64,000 nucleotides of DNA from Calliopsis andreniformis. Lineage: Eukaryota; Arthropoda; Insecta; Hymenoptera; Andrenidae. Under the pieces are notes generated by a model. The model did not search any database, was not told the DNA's origin, and saw nothing but the letters and a program-made list of their open reading frames with translations. Every line of letters begins with the position of its first letter. The stretch's first letter is position 1. Of this stretch, positions 12,171 to 23,075 are shown one piece after another. The DNA lies in contig NW_027480571.1 in the NCBI RefSeq assembly GCF_051401765.1, forward strand, positions 868,001-932,000, given 5' to 3'. A program made the position numbers and the translations under genes.

Positions 12171-13150
12171 ATGTTCAATGCTCAGTCCTCAATTCTCAAT
12201 CTTCAATCCTCAATACTGAATCCTCAATCCTCAATCTTAAAACCTCAATACTCAATCTTCAATCCTCAATCCTCAATCCTCAATCCTCAATCCTCAATCC
12301 TCAATCTTCAATCCTCAATACTCAATCTTCAATCCTCAATCCTCAATCCTCAATCCTCAATCGTCATTCTTCAATCCTCAACACTCAATCCTCAATCTTC
12401 AATCCTCAATCCTCAGTCCTCAATTCTCAATGCTCAATCCTTAATCGTCAGACCTCAAACATCAATACTCAACCCTCAGTCGTCGTACTCAATTCTCAAT
12501 TCTCAATCCTCAATCCTCAATACTCAACATTCAATCCTCAATAATCAATCTCCAATCCTAGATCCTCAATCCCCAATCCTCAATCCTTAATCCTCAATAT
12601 TCAATCCTCAATCCCCAGTCCTCAATCTTAAATCCTCAATGCTCAATCATCAATCCTCAATCCTCAGTCCTCAATCCTGAATCCTCAATCCTCAAACATC
12701 AATACTAAACCCTCAGTACCCGTCCTCAATCCACAACACTCAATCCTCGATCCTCAATCTTCAATCATCAATATTCAATCTTCAATCCTCAATCCTCAAT
12801 CCTCAATACTCAATCCTCAATCCTCAATGTTCAATCCTCAATACCCAATCCTCAATCTTCAATCCTCAATCCTCAATCCACAATCCACAATCCTCAATCT
12901 TCAATCCTCAATACTCAATCTTCAATTCTAAATCCTCAATCCTCGGTCCTCAATCCTCAATCGTCAATCTCCAATCCTGAATACTCAACCTTCAATCCTC
13001 AATCCTCAATCCTCAATCCTCAATCCTCAATGCTCATTCTGCAATCCTCAATACACAATCCTCAAACTTCAATCCTCCATCCTCAATCCTCATTCTCAAC
13101 CCTCGATCCTCAGTCCTCAGTCCTCAAACCTCAATTCTGAATCCTCAATC

Positions 13151-13322
13151 CTGCATCCTCAATCTTCAGCACTCAGTCCTCAACAATCAGTTGTCAATCC
13201 TCAATCCCCAATAGAATATCCTCAATTCACAGTTTTCAATACTCAATACTCAATCTGCAATCTTCAAATCTCTATCCACAAACAGCAATTCGCATCACTC
13301 AATCCTGAACGCTCAGTCCTCA
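13151..13322 (+). repeat. LM1, full length
   Basis: This copy carries CTTCAGCACTCAG and ACAGCAATTCGCATCACTC. Duplicates are at 27901 and 41336. The older partner is at 5471 (offset 7,680). Confidence 0.85.
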
Positions 13323-13557
13323 ATGTTCAATCCTCAATCCTCAATTCTCAATCTTCAATCCTCAATACTGAATCTTCAATCCTCAATCCTCAATCCTCAA
13401 TCCTCAATCCTCAATCCTCAACCTTCAATCCTCAATAATCAATCTCCAATCCTAGATCCTCAATCCCCAATCCTCAATCCTTAATACTCAATCTTCAATC
13501 CTCAATCCCCAGTCCTCTATCTTCAATCCTCAATGCTCAATCCTTAATCCTAAATCC

Positions 13558-13703
13558 ACAATCTTCAGCCCTCAGTCCTCAACAATCAGTTGTCAATCCT
13601 CAATCCTCAATAGAATATCCTCAATTCACAGGTCTCAATACTCAATACTCAGCCTGAAATCTTCAAATCTCCATCCACAAACATCAATTCTCATCACTCA
13701 ACC
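13558..13703 (+). repeat. LM1, short form with AGAATATCC
   Basis: It has the same layout as the copy at 5878, with CTCCATCCACAAAC where that one has CTCTATCCACAAAC. Duplicates are at 28308 and 41743. Confidence 0.8.
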
Positions 13704-14003
13704 CTCAACACTCAGTCCCCAATCGTCAATCTTAAATCCTCAATCCTCAATCCTCAATCCTCAGACCTCAAACATCAATATTCAACCCTCAGTCCTCGTC
13801 CTCAATCCGCAACCCTCAATCCTCAATCCCCAATCCTCAATCTTCAATCCTCAATCCTCAGTTCTCAAAACTCAATCCTCAATCCTCAATGTTCAATCCT
13901 CAATACCCAATCCTCAATCTTCAGTCCTCAATCCTCAATCCTCAGTCCTCAATCCTCAATCCTCAATCCTCAGTCCTCAAACCTCAATTCTGAATCCTCA
14001 ATC

Positions 14004-14159
14004 CTGAATCCTCAATCTTCAGCCCTCAGTCCTCAACAATCAGTTGTCAATCCTCAATCCTCAATATAATATCCTCAATTCACAGGTCTCAATACTCAAT
14101 ACTCAACCTGCAATCTTCAAACCTCTATCCACAAACATCAATTTTCATCACTCAACCCT
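14004..14159 (+). repeat. LM1, short form (type b)
   Basis: It carries CAATATAATATCC and CACAGGTCTCAATAC. It matches the copy at 3871 at offset 10,133 and the one at 16817 at offset 2,813. Duplicates are at 28754 and 42189. Confidence 0.8.
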
Positions 14160-14884
14160 CAACACTCAGTCCCCAATACTCAATCTTCAATCCTCAATCC
14201 TCAATCCACAATTCTCAATCCTCAATCTTCAATCCTCAATCCTCAATCCTCGGTCCTCAATCCTCAATCGTCAATCTCCAATCCTGAATACTCAACCTTC
14301 AATCCTGAATCGTCAATCCTCAATCCTCAAACCTCAATCCTCAGTCCTCAGTCCTCAAACTTCAACCCTCAACCCTGAGCCCTCATCCTCAATCCTCAAT
14401 CCTCAATACTCAATCCTCAACCTTCAATCCTCAATACTCAATCTTCAATAATCAATCCTCAATTCTCAATCCTCAATGCTCAATCCTCAATCGTCAAAAC
14501 TCAATCCCCAATCCTCAATCTTCTATCCTCAATCCTCAATCCTCAACCCTCAATCCTCAATCCTCAATCCTCAATCCTCAATCGTCAGTCTTCAATCCTC
14601 AATACTCAATCTTCAATCCTCAATCCTCAATCCTCAATCCTCAATCCTCAATCCTCAATCCTCAATCCTCAACCTTCAATCCTCAATACTCAGTCTACAA
14701 TCTTCAATCCTCAATCCTCTATCCTAAATCCTCATTCTTCAATCCTCAATCCTCAATCCTCAATCCTCGTTCTTCAATCCTCAATACCCAATCCTCAATC
14801 TTCAATCCTCAATCCTCAATCCTCAATTCTCAACCCTCGATCCTCAGTCCTCAGTCCTCAAACCTCAATTCTGAATCCTCAATC

Positions 14885-15056
14885 GTGCATCCTCAATCTT
14901 CAGCCCTCAGTCCTCAACAATCAGTTGTCAATCCTCAATCCAGAATAGAATATCCTCAATTCACAGATTTCAATACTCAATACTCAATCTGCAATCTTCA
15001 AAACTCTATCCACAAACATCAATTCTCATCAGTCAACCCTGAACGCTCTGTCCTCA
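14885..15056 (+). repeat. LM1, full length
   Basis: It carries CCAGAATAGAATATCC and CACAGATTTCAATAC, which define a sub-family found only from here rightwards (also 19606, 22016, 53619 and 58997). Duplicates are at 29635 and 43070. Confidence 0.85.
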
Positions 15057-15593
15057 ATGTTCAATGCTCAGTCCTCAATTCTCAATCTTCAATCCTCAAT
15101 ACTGAATCCTCAATCCTCAATCTTAAAACCTCAATACTCAATCTTCAATCCTCAATCCTCAATCCTCAATCCTCAATCCTCAATCCTCAATCTTCAATCC
15201 TCAATTCTCAATCTTCAATCCACAATCCTCAATCCTCAATCCTCAATCGTCATTCTTCAATCCTCAACACTCAATCCTCAATCTTCAATCCTCAATCCTC
15301 AGTCCTCAATTCTCAATGCTCAATCCTCAATCCTCAGACCTCAAACATCAATACTCAACCCTCAGTCGTCGTACTCAATTCTCAATTCTCAATCCTCAAT
15401 CCTCAATACTCAACATTCAATCCTCAATAATCAATCTCCAATCCTAGATCCTCAATCCCCAATCCTCAATCCTTAATCCTCAATATTCAATCCTCAATAC
15501 TAAATGTTCAATCCTCAATACCCAATCCTCAACCTTCAATCCTCAATCCTCAATCCTCAATACATAATCCTCAATCCTCAATCCTCAGTCCTC

Positions 15594-16512
15594 AACCTCA
15601 ACCCTGAATCCTCAATCCCTCAATCCACAGTTCTCAATCCTCAATCTTCAATCCTCAATACTCAATCTTCAATTCTAAATCCTCAATCCTCGGTCCTCAA
15701 TCCTCAATCGTCAATCTCCAATCATGAATACTCAACCTTCAATCCTCAATCCGCAATCCTCAATCCTCAATCCTCATTCCTCATTCTTCAATCCTCAATA
15801 CCCAATCCTCAATCTTCAATCCTCAATCCTCAATCCTCAATTCTCAACCCTCGACCCTCAGTCTCAGTCCTCAAACCTCAATTCTGAATTCTCAATCGTG
15901 CATCCTCAATCATCAGCCCTCAGTCCTCAACAATCAGTTGTCAATCCTCAATCCCCAATAGAATATCCTCAATTCACAGTTTTCAATACTCTATACTCAA
16001 TCTGCAATCTTCAAATCTCTATCCACAAACATCAATTCTCATCACTCAACACTGAACGATCAGTCCTCAATGTTCAATCCTCAATTCTCAATTCCCAATC
16101 TTCAATCCTCAATACTGAATATTCAATCCTCAATCCTCAATCCTCAATCCTCAATCCTCAATCCTCAATCCTCAGTAATCAATCCTCAATCTTCAATACT
16201 CAATCGTCAATCGTCAGTCCTCAATCCTCAATCCTCAATTCTCGTTCCTGAAACCTCAATCCTCAACCCTCAGTCCTCATCCTCAATTCTCATTCTCAAT
16301 CCTCAATCCTCAATCCTCAATCTTCAATCCTCAATAATCAATCTCCAATCCTAGATCCTCAATCCCCAATCCTCAATCCTTAATCCTCAATCTTCAATCC
16401 TCAATCCCCAGTCCTCAATCTTCAATCCTCATGCTCAATCCTCAATCCTCAATCCTCAGTCCTCAATCCTCAATCCTCAATCCTCAAGCCTCATTCTTCA
16501 TTCCTCAATACC
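15594..16512 (+). other. Cluster of five one-base homopolymer indels in A1 (probable consensus errors)
   Basis: Against A2 and B2, which agree with each other, A1 has AA for AAA at about 15594, CCC for CC at about 15617, GTCTC for GTCCTC at about 15863, CATTCTC for CATTTCTC at about 16293 and ATACCAAT for ATACCCAAT at about 16511. The older paralogue at 2.9-3.6 kb supports the A2 form for the last three. All five change homopolymer length by one base and lie within 920 bp, while the remaining roughly 13.8 kb of A1 shows no difference in what I compared. This is the usual signature of a poorly polished consensus patch. Confidence 0.8.
15898..16069 (+). repeat. LM1, full length
   Basis: It carries ATCATCAGCCC, CTCTATACTC and CAACACTGAACGATCAG. 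It pairs with the older copy at 2936. Duplicates are at 30649 and 44084. Confidence 0.85.
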
Positions 16513-16816
16513 AATCCTCAATCTTCAATCCTCAATCCTCAATCCTCAATTCTCAATCCTCAATCCTCAATCCTCAGACCTCAAACATCAATATTCAACC
16601 CTCAGTCCTCGTCCTCAATCCGCAACCCTCAATCCTCAATCCCCAATCCTCAATCTTCAATCCTCAATCCTCAGTTCTCAAAACTCAATCCTCAATCCTC
16701 AATGTTCAATCCTCAATACCCAATCCTCAATCTTCAGTCCTCAATCCTCAATCCTCAGTCCTCAATCCTCAATCCTCAATCCTCAGTCCTCAAACCTCAA
16801 CTCTGAATCCTCAATC

Positions 16817-16972
16817 CTGAATCCTCAATCTTCAGCCCTCAGTCCTCAACAATCAGTTGTCAATCCACAATCCTCAATATAATATCCTCAATTCACAGGT
16901 CTCAATACTCAATACTCAACCTGCAATCTTCAAACCTCTATCCACAAACATCAATTTTCATCACTCAACCCT
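16817..16972 (+). repeat. LM1, short form (type b)
   Basis: It carries GTCAATCCACAATCC before ATATAATATCC. It is the counterpart of 14004 (offset 2,813) and 3871 (offset 12,946). Duplicates are at 31570 and 45005. Confidence 0.8.
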
Positions 16973-17271
16973 CAACACTCAGTCCCCAATACTCAATCTT
17001 CAATCCTCAATCCTCAATCCACAATTCTCAATCCTCAATCTTCAATCCTCAATCCTCAATCCTCGGTCCTCAATCCTCAATCGTCAATCTCCAATCCTGA
17101 ATACTCAACCTTCAATCCTGAATCGTCAATCCTCACTCCTCAATCCTCAATCCTCATTCTTCAATCCTCAATACCCAATCCACAATCTTCAATCCTCAAT
17201 CCTCAATCCTCAATTCTCAACACTCAATCCTCAGTCCTCAGTCCTCAAACCTCAATTCTGAATCCTCAACC

Positions 17272-17443
17272 CTGCATCCTCAATCTTCAGCCCTCAGTCC
17301 TCAACAATCTGTTGTCAATCCCCAATCCCCAATAGAATATCCTCAATTCACAGTTTTCAATACTCAATACTCAACCTGCAATCTTCAAAACTCTATCCAC
17401 AAACATCAATTCTCATCAGTCAACCCTGAACGCTCTGTCCTCA
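17272..17443 (+). repeat. LM1, full length
   Basis: It carries AATCTGTTGTCAATCCCCAA and ACTCAACCTGCAATC. It pairs with 4326 at offset 12,946. Duplicates are at 32025 and 45460. Confidence 0.85.
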
Positions 17444-18423
17444 ATGTTCAATGCTCAGTCCTCAATTCTCAATCTTCAATCCTCAATACTGAATCCTCAA
17501 TCCTCAATCTTAAAACCTCAATACTCAATCTTCAATCCTCAATCCTCAATCCTCAATCCTCAATCCTCAATCCTCAATCTTCAATCCTCAATACTCAATC
17601 TTCAATCCTCAATCCTCAATCCTCAATCCTCAATCGTCATTCTTCAATCCTCAACACTCAATCCTCAATCTTCAATCCTCAATCCTCAGTCCTCAATTCT
17701 CAATGCTCAATCCTCAATCCTCAGACCTCAATCATCAATACTCAACCCTCAGTCGTCGTACTCAATTCTCAATTCTCAATCCTCAATCCTCAATACTCAA
17801 CATTCAATCCTCAATAATCAATCTCCAATCCTAGATCCTCAATCCCCAATCCTCAATCCTTAATCCTCAATATTCAATCCTCAATCCCCAGTCCTCAATC
17901 TTAAATCCTCAATGCTCAATCATCAATCCTCAATCCTCAGTCCTCAATCCTGAATCCTCAATCCTCAAACATCAATACTAAACCCTCAGTACCCGTCCTC
18001 AATCCACAACACTCAATCCTCGATCCTCAATCTTCAATCATCAATATTCAATCTTCAATCCTCAATCCTCAATCCTCAATACTCAATCCTCAATCCTCAA
18101 TGTTCAATCCTCAATACCCAATCCTCAATCTTCAATCCTCAATCCTCAATCCACAATCCACAATCCTCAATCTTCAATCCTCAATACTCAATCTTCAATT
18201 CTAAATCCTCAATCCTCGGTCCTCAATCCTCAATCGTCAATCTCCAATCCTGAATACTCAACCTTCAATCCTCAATCCTCAATCCTCAATCCTCAATCCT
18301 CAATGCTCATTCTGCAATCCTCAATACACAATCCTCAAACTTCAATCCTCAATCCTCAATCCTCATTCTCAACCCTCGATCCTCAGTCCTCAGTCCTCAA
18401 ACCTCAATTCTGAATCCTCAATC

Positions 18424-18535
18424 CTGCATCCTCAATCTTCAGCACTCAGTCCTCAACAATCAGTTGTCAATCCTCAATCCCCAATAGAATATCCTCAATT
18501 CACAGTTTTCAATACTCAATACTCAATCTGCAATC
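18424..18535 (+). repeat. LM1, truncated on the right
   Basis: The block is normal as far as ATCTGCAAT, then passes directly into CCTCAATACTGAATC, skipping the CTCTATCCACAAACATC and GAACGCTC parts. The join falls in shared AATC-type sequence. This looks like an internal deletion between similar heptamers. Duplicates are at 33177 and 46612. Confidence 0.8.
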
Positions 18536-18734
18536 CTCAATACTGAATCTTCAATCCTCAATCCTCAATCCTCAATCCTCAATCCTCAATCCTCAACCTT
18601 CAATCCTCAATAATCAATCTCCAATCCTAGATCCTCAATCCCCAATCCTCAATCCTTAATACTCAATCTTCAATCCTCAATCCCCAGTCCTCTATCTTCA
18701 ATCCTCAATGCTCAATCCTTAATCCTAAATCCAG

Positions 18735-18890
18735 AATCTTCAGCCCTCAGTCCTCAACAATCAGTTGTCAATCCTCAATCCTCAATATAATATCCTCAAT
18801 TCACAGGTCTCAATACTCAATACTCAACCTGCAATCTTCAAATCTCTATCCACAAACATCAATTTTCATCACTCAACCCTCAACACTCAG
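18735..18890 (+). repeat. LM1, short form (type b)
   Basis: It enters at CCAGAATCTTCAGCCC, has ATATAATATCC and CACAGGTCTCAATAC, and leaves at CAACACTCAGTCCCCAG. It lies only about 0.2 kb after the truncated copy. Duplicates are at about 33488 and 46923. Confidence 0.75.
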
Positions 18891-19329
18891 TCCCCAGTAC
18901 TCAATCTTCAATCCTCAATCCTCAATCCACAATTCTCAATCCTCAATCTTCAATCCTCAATCCTCAATCCTCGGTCCTCAATCCTCAATCGTCAATCTCC
19001 AATCCTGAATACTCAACCTTCAATCCTGAATCGTCAATCCTCAATCCTCAAACCTCAATCCTCAGTCCTCAGTCCTCAAACTTCAATCCTCAACCCTGAG
19101 CCCTCATCCTCAATCCTCAATCCTCAATACTCAATCCTCAACCTTCAATCCTCAATACTCAATCTTCAATAATCAATCCTCAATTTTCAATCCTCAATGC
19201 TCAATCCTCAATCGTCAATACTCAATCCCCAATCCGTAATCTTCAATCCTCAATCCTCAATCCTCAACCCTCAATCCTCAATCCTCAATCCTCAATCCTC
19301 AACCGTCAGTCTTCAATCCTCAATACACA

Positions 19330-19393
19330 ATCCTCAATCCTCAATCCTCAATCCTCAATCCTCAATCCTCAATCCTCAATCCTCAATCCTCAA
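19330..19393 (+). repeat. Long perfect TCAATCC run
   Basis: About nine consecutive perfect units, among the longest clean runs in the window. Comparable runs of about eight to nine units lie near 14617-14671, 39592-39652 and 55673-55733. Even the best runs are tiny beside the 64-kb array. Confidence 0.75.
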
Positions 19394-19605
19394 CCTTCAA
19401 TCCTCAATACTCAGTCTACAATCTTCAATCCTCAATCCTCAATCCTAAATCCTCAATCTTCAACCCTCAATCCTCAATCCTCAATCCTCGTTCTTCAATC
19501 CTCAATACCCAATCCTCAATCTTCAATCCTCAATCCTCAATCCTCAATTCTCAACCCTCGATCCTCAGTCCTCAGTCCTCAAACCTCAATTCTGAATCCT
19601 CAATC

Positions 19606-19777
19606 GTGCATCCTCAATCTTCAGCCCTCAGTCCTCAACAATCAGTTGTCAATCCTCAATCCAGAATAGAATATCCTCAATTCACAGATTTCAATACTCA
19701 ATACTCAATCTGCAATCTTCAAATCTCTATCCACAAACATCAATTCTCATCACTCAACCCTGAACGCTCTGTCCTCA
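19606..19777 (+). repeat. LM1, full length
   Basis: It belongs to the CCAGAATAGAATATCC and CACAGATTTC sub-family. It ends GTCCTCAATCTTC where most copies have GTCCTCAATGTTC. Duplicates are at 34359 and 47794. Confidence 0.85.
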
Positions 19778-20897
19778 ATCTTCAATCCTCAATCCTCAAT
19801 TCTCAATCTTCAATCCTCAATACTGAATCTTCAATCCTCAATCCTCAATCCTCAATCCTCACTCCTCAATCCACAATCCTCAATCCTCAATCTTCAATCC
19901 TCAATCCTCATTCTTCAATCCTCAATACTCAATCCTCAATCTTCAATCCTCAATCCTCAATCCTCAAACCTCAATCCTCAATCCTCATTCTTCAATCCTC
20001 AATACCCAATCCTCAATCTTCAATCATCAATCCTCAATCCTCAATTCTCAATCCTCAATTCTCAATCCTCAATCCTCAATCCTCACTCCTCAATCCACAA
20101 TCCTCAATCCTCAATCTTCAATCCTCAATCCTCATTCTTCAATCCTCAATACTCAATCCTCAATCTTCAATCCTCAATCCTCAATCCTCAATCCTCAATC
20201 CTCAATCCTCAATCCTCAATCCTCATTCTTCAATCCTCAATACCCATCCTCAATCTTCAATCCTCAACCCTCAATCCTCAATTCTCAATCCTCAACCCTC
20301 AGTCCTCAGTCCTCAAACTTCAATCCTCAACCCTCAGCCCTGATCCTCAATCCTCAATCCTCAACCTTCAATCCTCAATACTCAATCTTCAATAATCAAT
20401 CCTCAATTCTCAATCCTCAATGCTCAATCCTCAATCGTCAATACTCAATCCCCAATCCTCAATCTTCAATCCTCAATCCTCAATCCTCAATCGTCAGTCT
20501 TCAATCCTCAATACTCAATCTTCAATCCTCAATCCTCAATCCTCAATCCTCAATCCTCAATCTTCAATCCTCAATACTCAACCTTCTATCCTCAATCCTC
20601 AATCCTCAATCCTCAATCCTCAGACCTCAAACATCAATACTAAACCCTCTGTCCTCGTCCTCAATCCACAACACTCAATCCTCGATCCTCAATATTCAAT
20701 CATCAATATTCAATCTTCAATCCTCAATCCTCAATCCTCAATACTCAATCCTCAATCCTCAATCCTCAAACCTCAATCCTCGTTCTTCAATCCTCAATAC
20801 CCAATCCTCAATCTTCAATCCTCAATCCTCAATCCTCAATTCTCAACCATCGATCCTCAGGCCTCAGTCCTCAAACCTCAATTCTGAATCCTCAATC

Positions 20898-21069
20898 GTG
20901 CATCCTCAATCTTCAGCACTCAGTCCTCAACAATCAGTTGTCAATCCTCAATCCCCAATAGAATATCCTCAATTCACAGATTTCAATACCCAATACTCAA
21001 TCTGCAATCTTCAAATCTCTATCCACAAACATCAATTCTCATCACTCAACCCTGAACGCTCTGTCCTCA
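20898..21069 (+). repeat. LM1, full length
   Basis: It carries CTTCAGCACTCAG, CCCCAATAGAATATCC and CACAGATTTCAATACCC. It lies just right of AACCATCGATCC, a private variant. Duplicates are at 35651 and 49086. Confidence 0.85.
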
Positions 21070-22015
21070 ATGTTCAATCCTCAATCCTCAACCCTCAATC
21101 CTCAATCCTCAATCCTCAATCCTCAATCGTCAGTCTTCAATCCTCAATACTCAATCTTCAATCCTCAATCCTCAATCCTCAATCCTCAATCCTCAATCCT
21201 CAGTCCTCAATCCTCAATCTTCAATCCTCAATCCTCTATACTCAGTCTACAATCTTCAATCCTCAATCCTCAATCCTAAATCCTCATTCTTCAATCCTCA
21301 ATCCTCAATCCTCAATCCTCAATCTTCAATCCTCAATACTCAGACCACAAACATCAATGTTCAACCCTCAGTCCTCGTCCTCAATCCACAAACCTCAATC
21401 CTCAATCCTCAATCTTCAATCATCAATACTCAATCGTCAATCCTCAATCTTCAATCCTCAATCCTCAATCCTCAATCCTCAATCTTCAATCCTCAATACT
21501 CAATCTTCTATCCTCAATCCTCAATCCTCAATCCTCAATCCTCATTCTTCAATCCTCAACGCCCAATCCTCAATCTTCAGTCCTCAATCCTCAAGCCTCA
21601 ATCCTCAATTCTCAATCCTGAATCCTCAATCCTCAGACCTCAAACATCAATACTAAACCCTCTGTCCTCGTCCTCAATCCACAACCCTCAATCCTCGATC
21701 CTCAATATTCAATCATCAATATTCAATCTTCAATCCTCAATCCTCGATCCTCAATACTCAATCCTCAATCCTCAATGTTCAATCCTCAATACCCAATCCT
21801 CAATCTTCAATCCACAATCCTCAATCCTCAACACTTAGTCCCCAATCCTCACTCTTCAATCCTCAATCCTCAATCCTCAATCCTCAATCCTCAATCCTCG
21901 TTCTTCAATCCTCAATACCCAATCCTCAATCTTCAATCCTCAATCCTCAATCCTCAATTCTCAACCCTCGATCCTCAGTCCTCAGTCCTCAAACCTCAAT
22001 TCTGAATCCTCAATC

Positions 22016-22132
22016 GTGCATCCTCAATCTTCAGCCCTCAGTCCTCAACAATCAGTTGTCAATCCTCAATCCAGAATAGAATATCCTCAATTCACAGATT
22101 TCAATACTCAATACTCAATCTGCAATCTTCAA
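22016..22132 (+). repeat. LM1, truncated on the right
   Basis: It belongs to the CCAGAATAG and CACAGATTTC sub-family as far as ATCTGCAATCTTC, then continues as plain heptamers (AATCCTCAATCC). This is a different truncation point from 18424. Duplicates are at 36769 and 50204. Confidence 0.8.
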
Positions 22133-23064
22133 TCCTCAATCCTCAATCCTCAACCCTCAATCCTCAATCCTCAATCCTCAATCCTCAATCGTCAGTCTTC
22201 AATCCTCAATACTCAATCTTCAATCCTCGATCCTCAATCCTCAATCCTCAATCCTCAATCCTCAATCCTCAAACCTCAACCTTCAATCCTCAATACTCAG
22301 TCTACAATCTTCAATCCTCAATCCTCAATCCTAAATCCTCATTCTTCAATCCTCAAAACCCAATCCTCAGTCTTCAATCCTAAATCCTCAATCCTCAATT
22401 CTTAATCCTCAATCCTTAGTCCTCAGTCCTCAAACCTCAATCCTCAACCCTCAGCCCTCATCCTCAATCCTCAATCCTCAATCCTCAATCCTCAATCGTT
22501 AATCCTCAATACTCAATCTTCAATAATCAATCCTCAATCCTCAATACTCAATCCTCAATCCTCAATCTTCAATCCTCAATCTTTAACCCTCAATCCTCAA
22601 TCCTCAATCCTCAATCCTCAATCCTCAAACTTCAATCCTCAATACTCAATCTTCAATCCTCAATCCTCAAACCTCAATCCTCAATCGTCATTCTTCAATC
22701 CTCAACACCCAATCCTCAATCTTCAATCGTCAATCCTCAGTCCTCAATTCTCAATCCTCAATCCTCAATCCTCAGACCTCAAACATCAATACTCAACCCT
22801 CAGTCCTCGTTCTCAATTCTCAAATCTCAATCCTCAATCCTCAATACTCATTATTCAATCCTCAATAATCAATCTCCAATCCTAGATCCTCAATCCCCAA
22901 TCCTCAATCCTCAACCGTCAGTCCTCGCCCTCAATCCTAAACCCTCAATCGTCAACCCTCAGTAATCAACCCTCAATCCTCAATTCTCAATCCTCAATCC
23001 TCAATCCTCAATACTCATTATTTAATCCTCAATAATCAATCTCCAATCCTAGATCCTCAATCCC

Positions 23065-23075
23065 CAATCCTCAAT
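23065..23075 (+). other. Junction A1/A2
   Basis: The two parental sequences (at 8315 and 37818) share 11 exact bases here, CAATCCTCAAT, and the wider heptamer register. Left of the junction the sequence follows the right edge of the unit (CTAGATCCTCAATCCC). Right of it the sequence follows the left edge (ACTCAATCCTCAACC). The join is in register and adds no foreign bases. Confidence 0.85.

Larger units (their letters stand above)
11999..13747 (+). repeat. Older module, right copy (partner 4326-6067)
   Basis: This is the counterpart of the left-segment module. The same module also aligns with about 17272-18535 at offset 5,273 (for example CAGTACCCG at 12714 and 17987), so three diverged copies pre-date the recent duplications. 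Duplicates lie at 26749 and 40184 onwards. Confidence 0.8.
8315..23064 (+). repeat. 14.75-kb tandem duplication, copy A1
   Basis: Every base I compared from 8315 on recurs at offset 14,750, and after about 16512 at offset 14,753. Words such as GGCCTCAGTCC, ATAGAAGATCC and CAGTACCCG all recur in place. The only differences I found are five one-base homopolymer indels between 15594 and 16512, in each case with A1 as the odd one out. The left boundary is set by mismatches at 8301-8302 and 8314 against 23051-23064. The right boundary is where A1 reads CAATACTCAATCC and A2 reads CAATCCTTAATCC. The unit holds 13 LM1 blocks. Confidence 0.92.
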
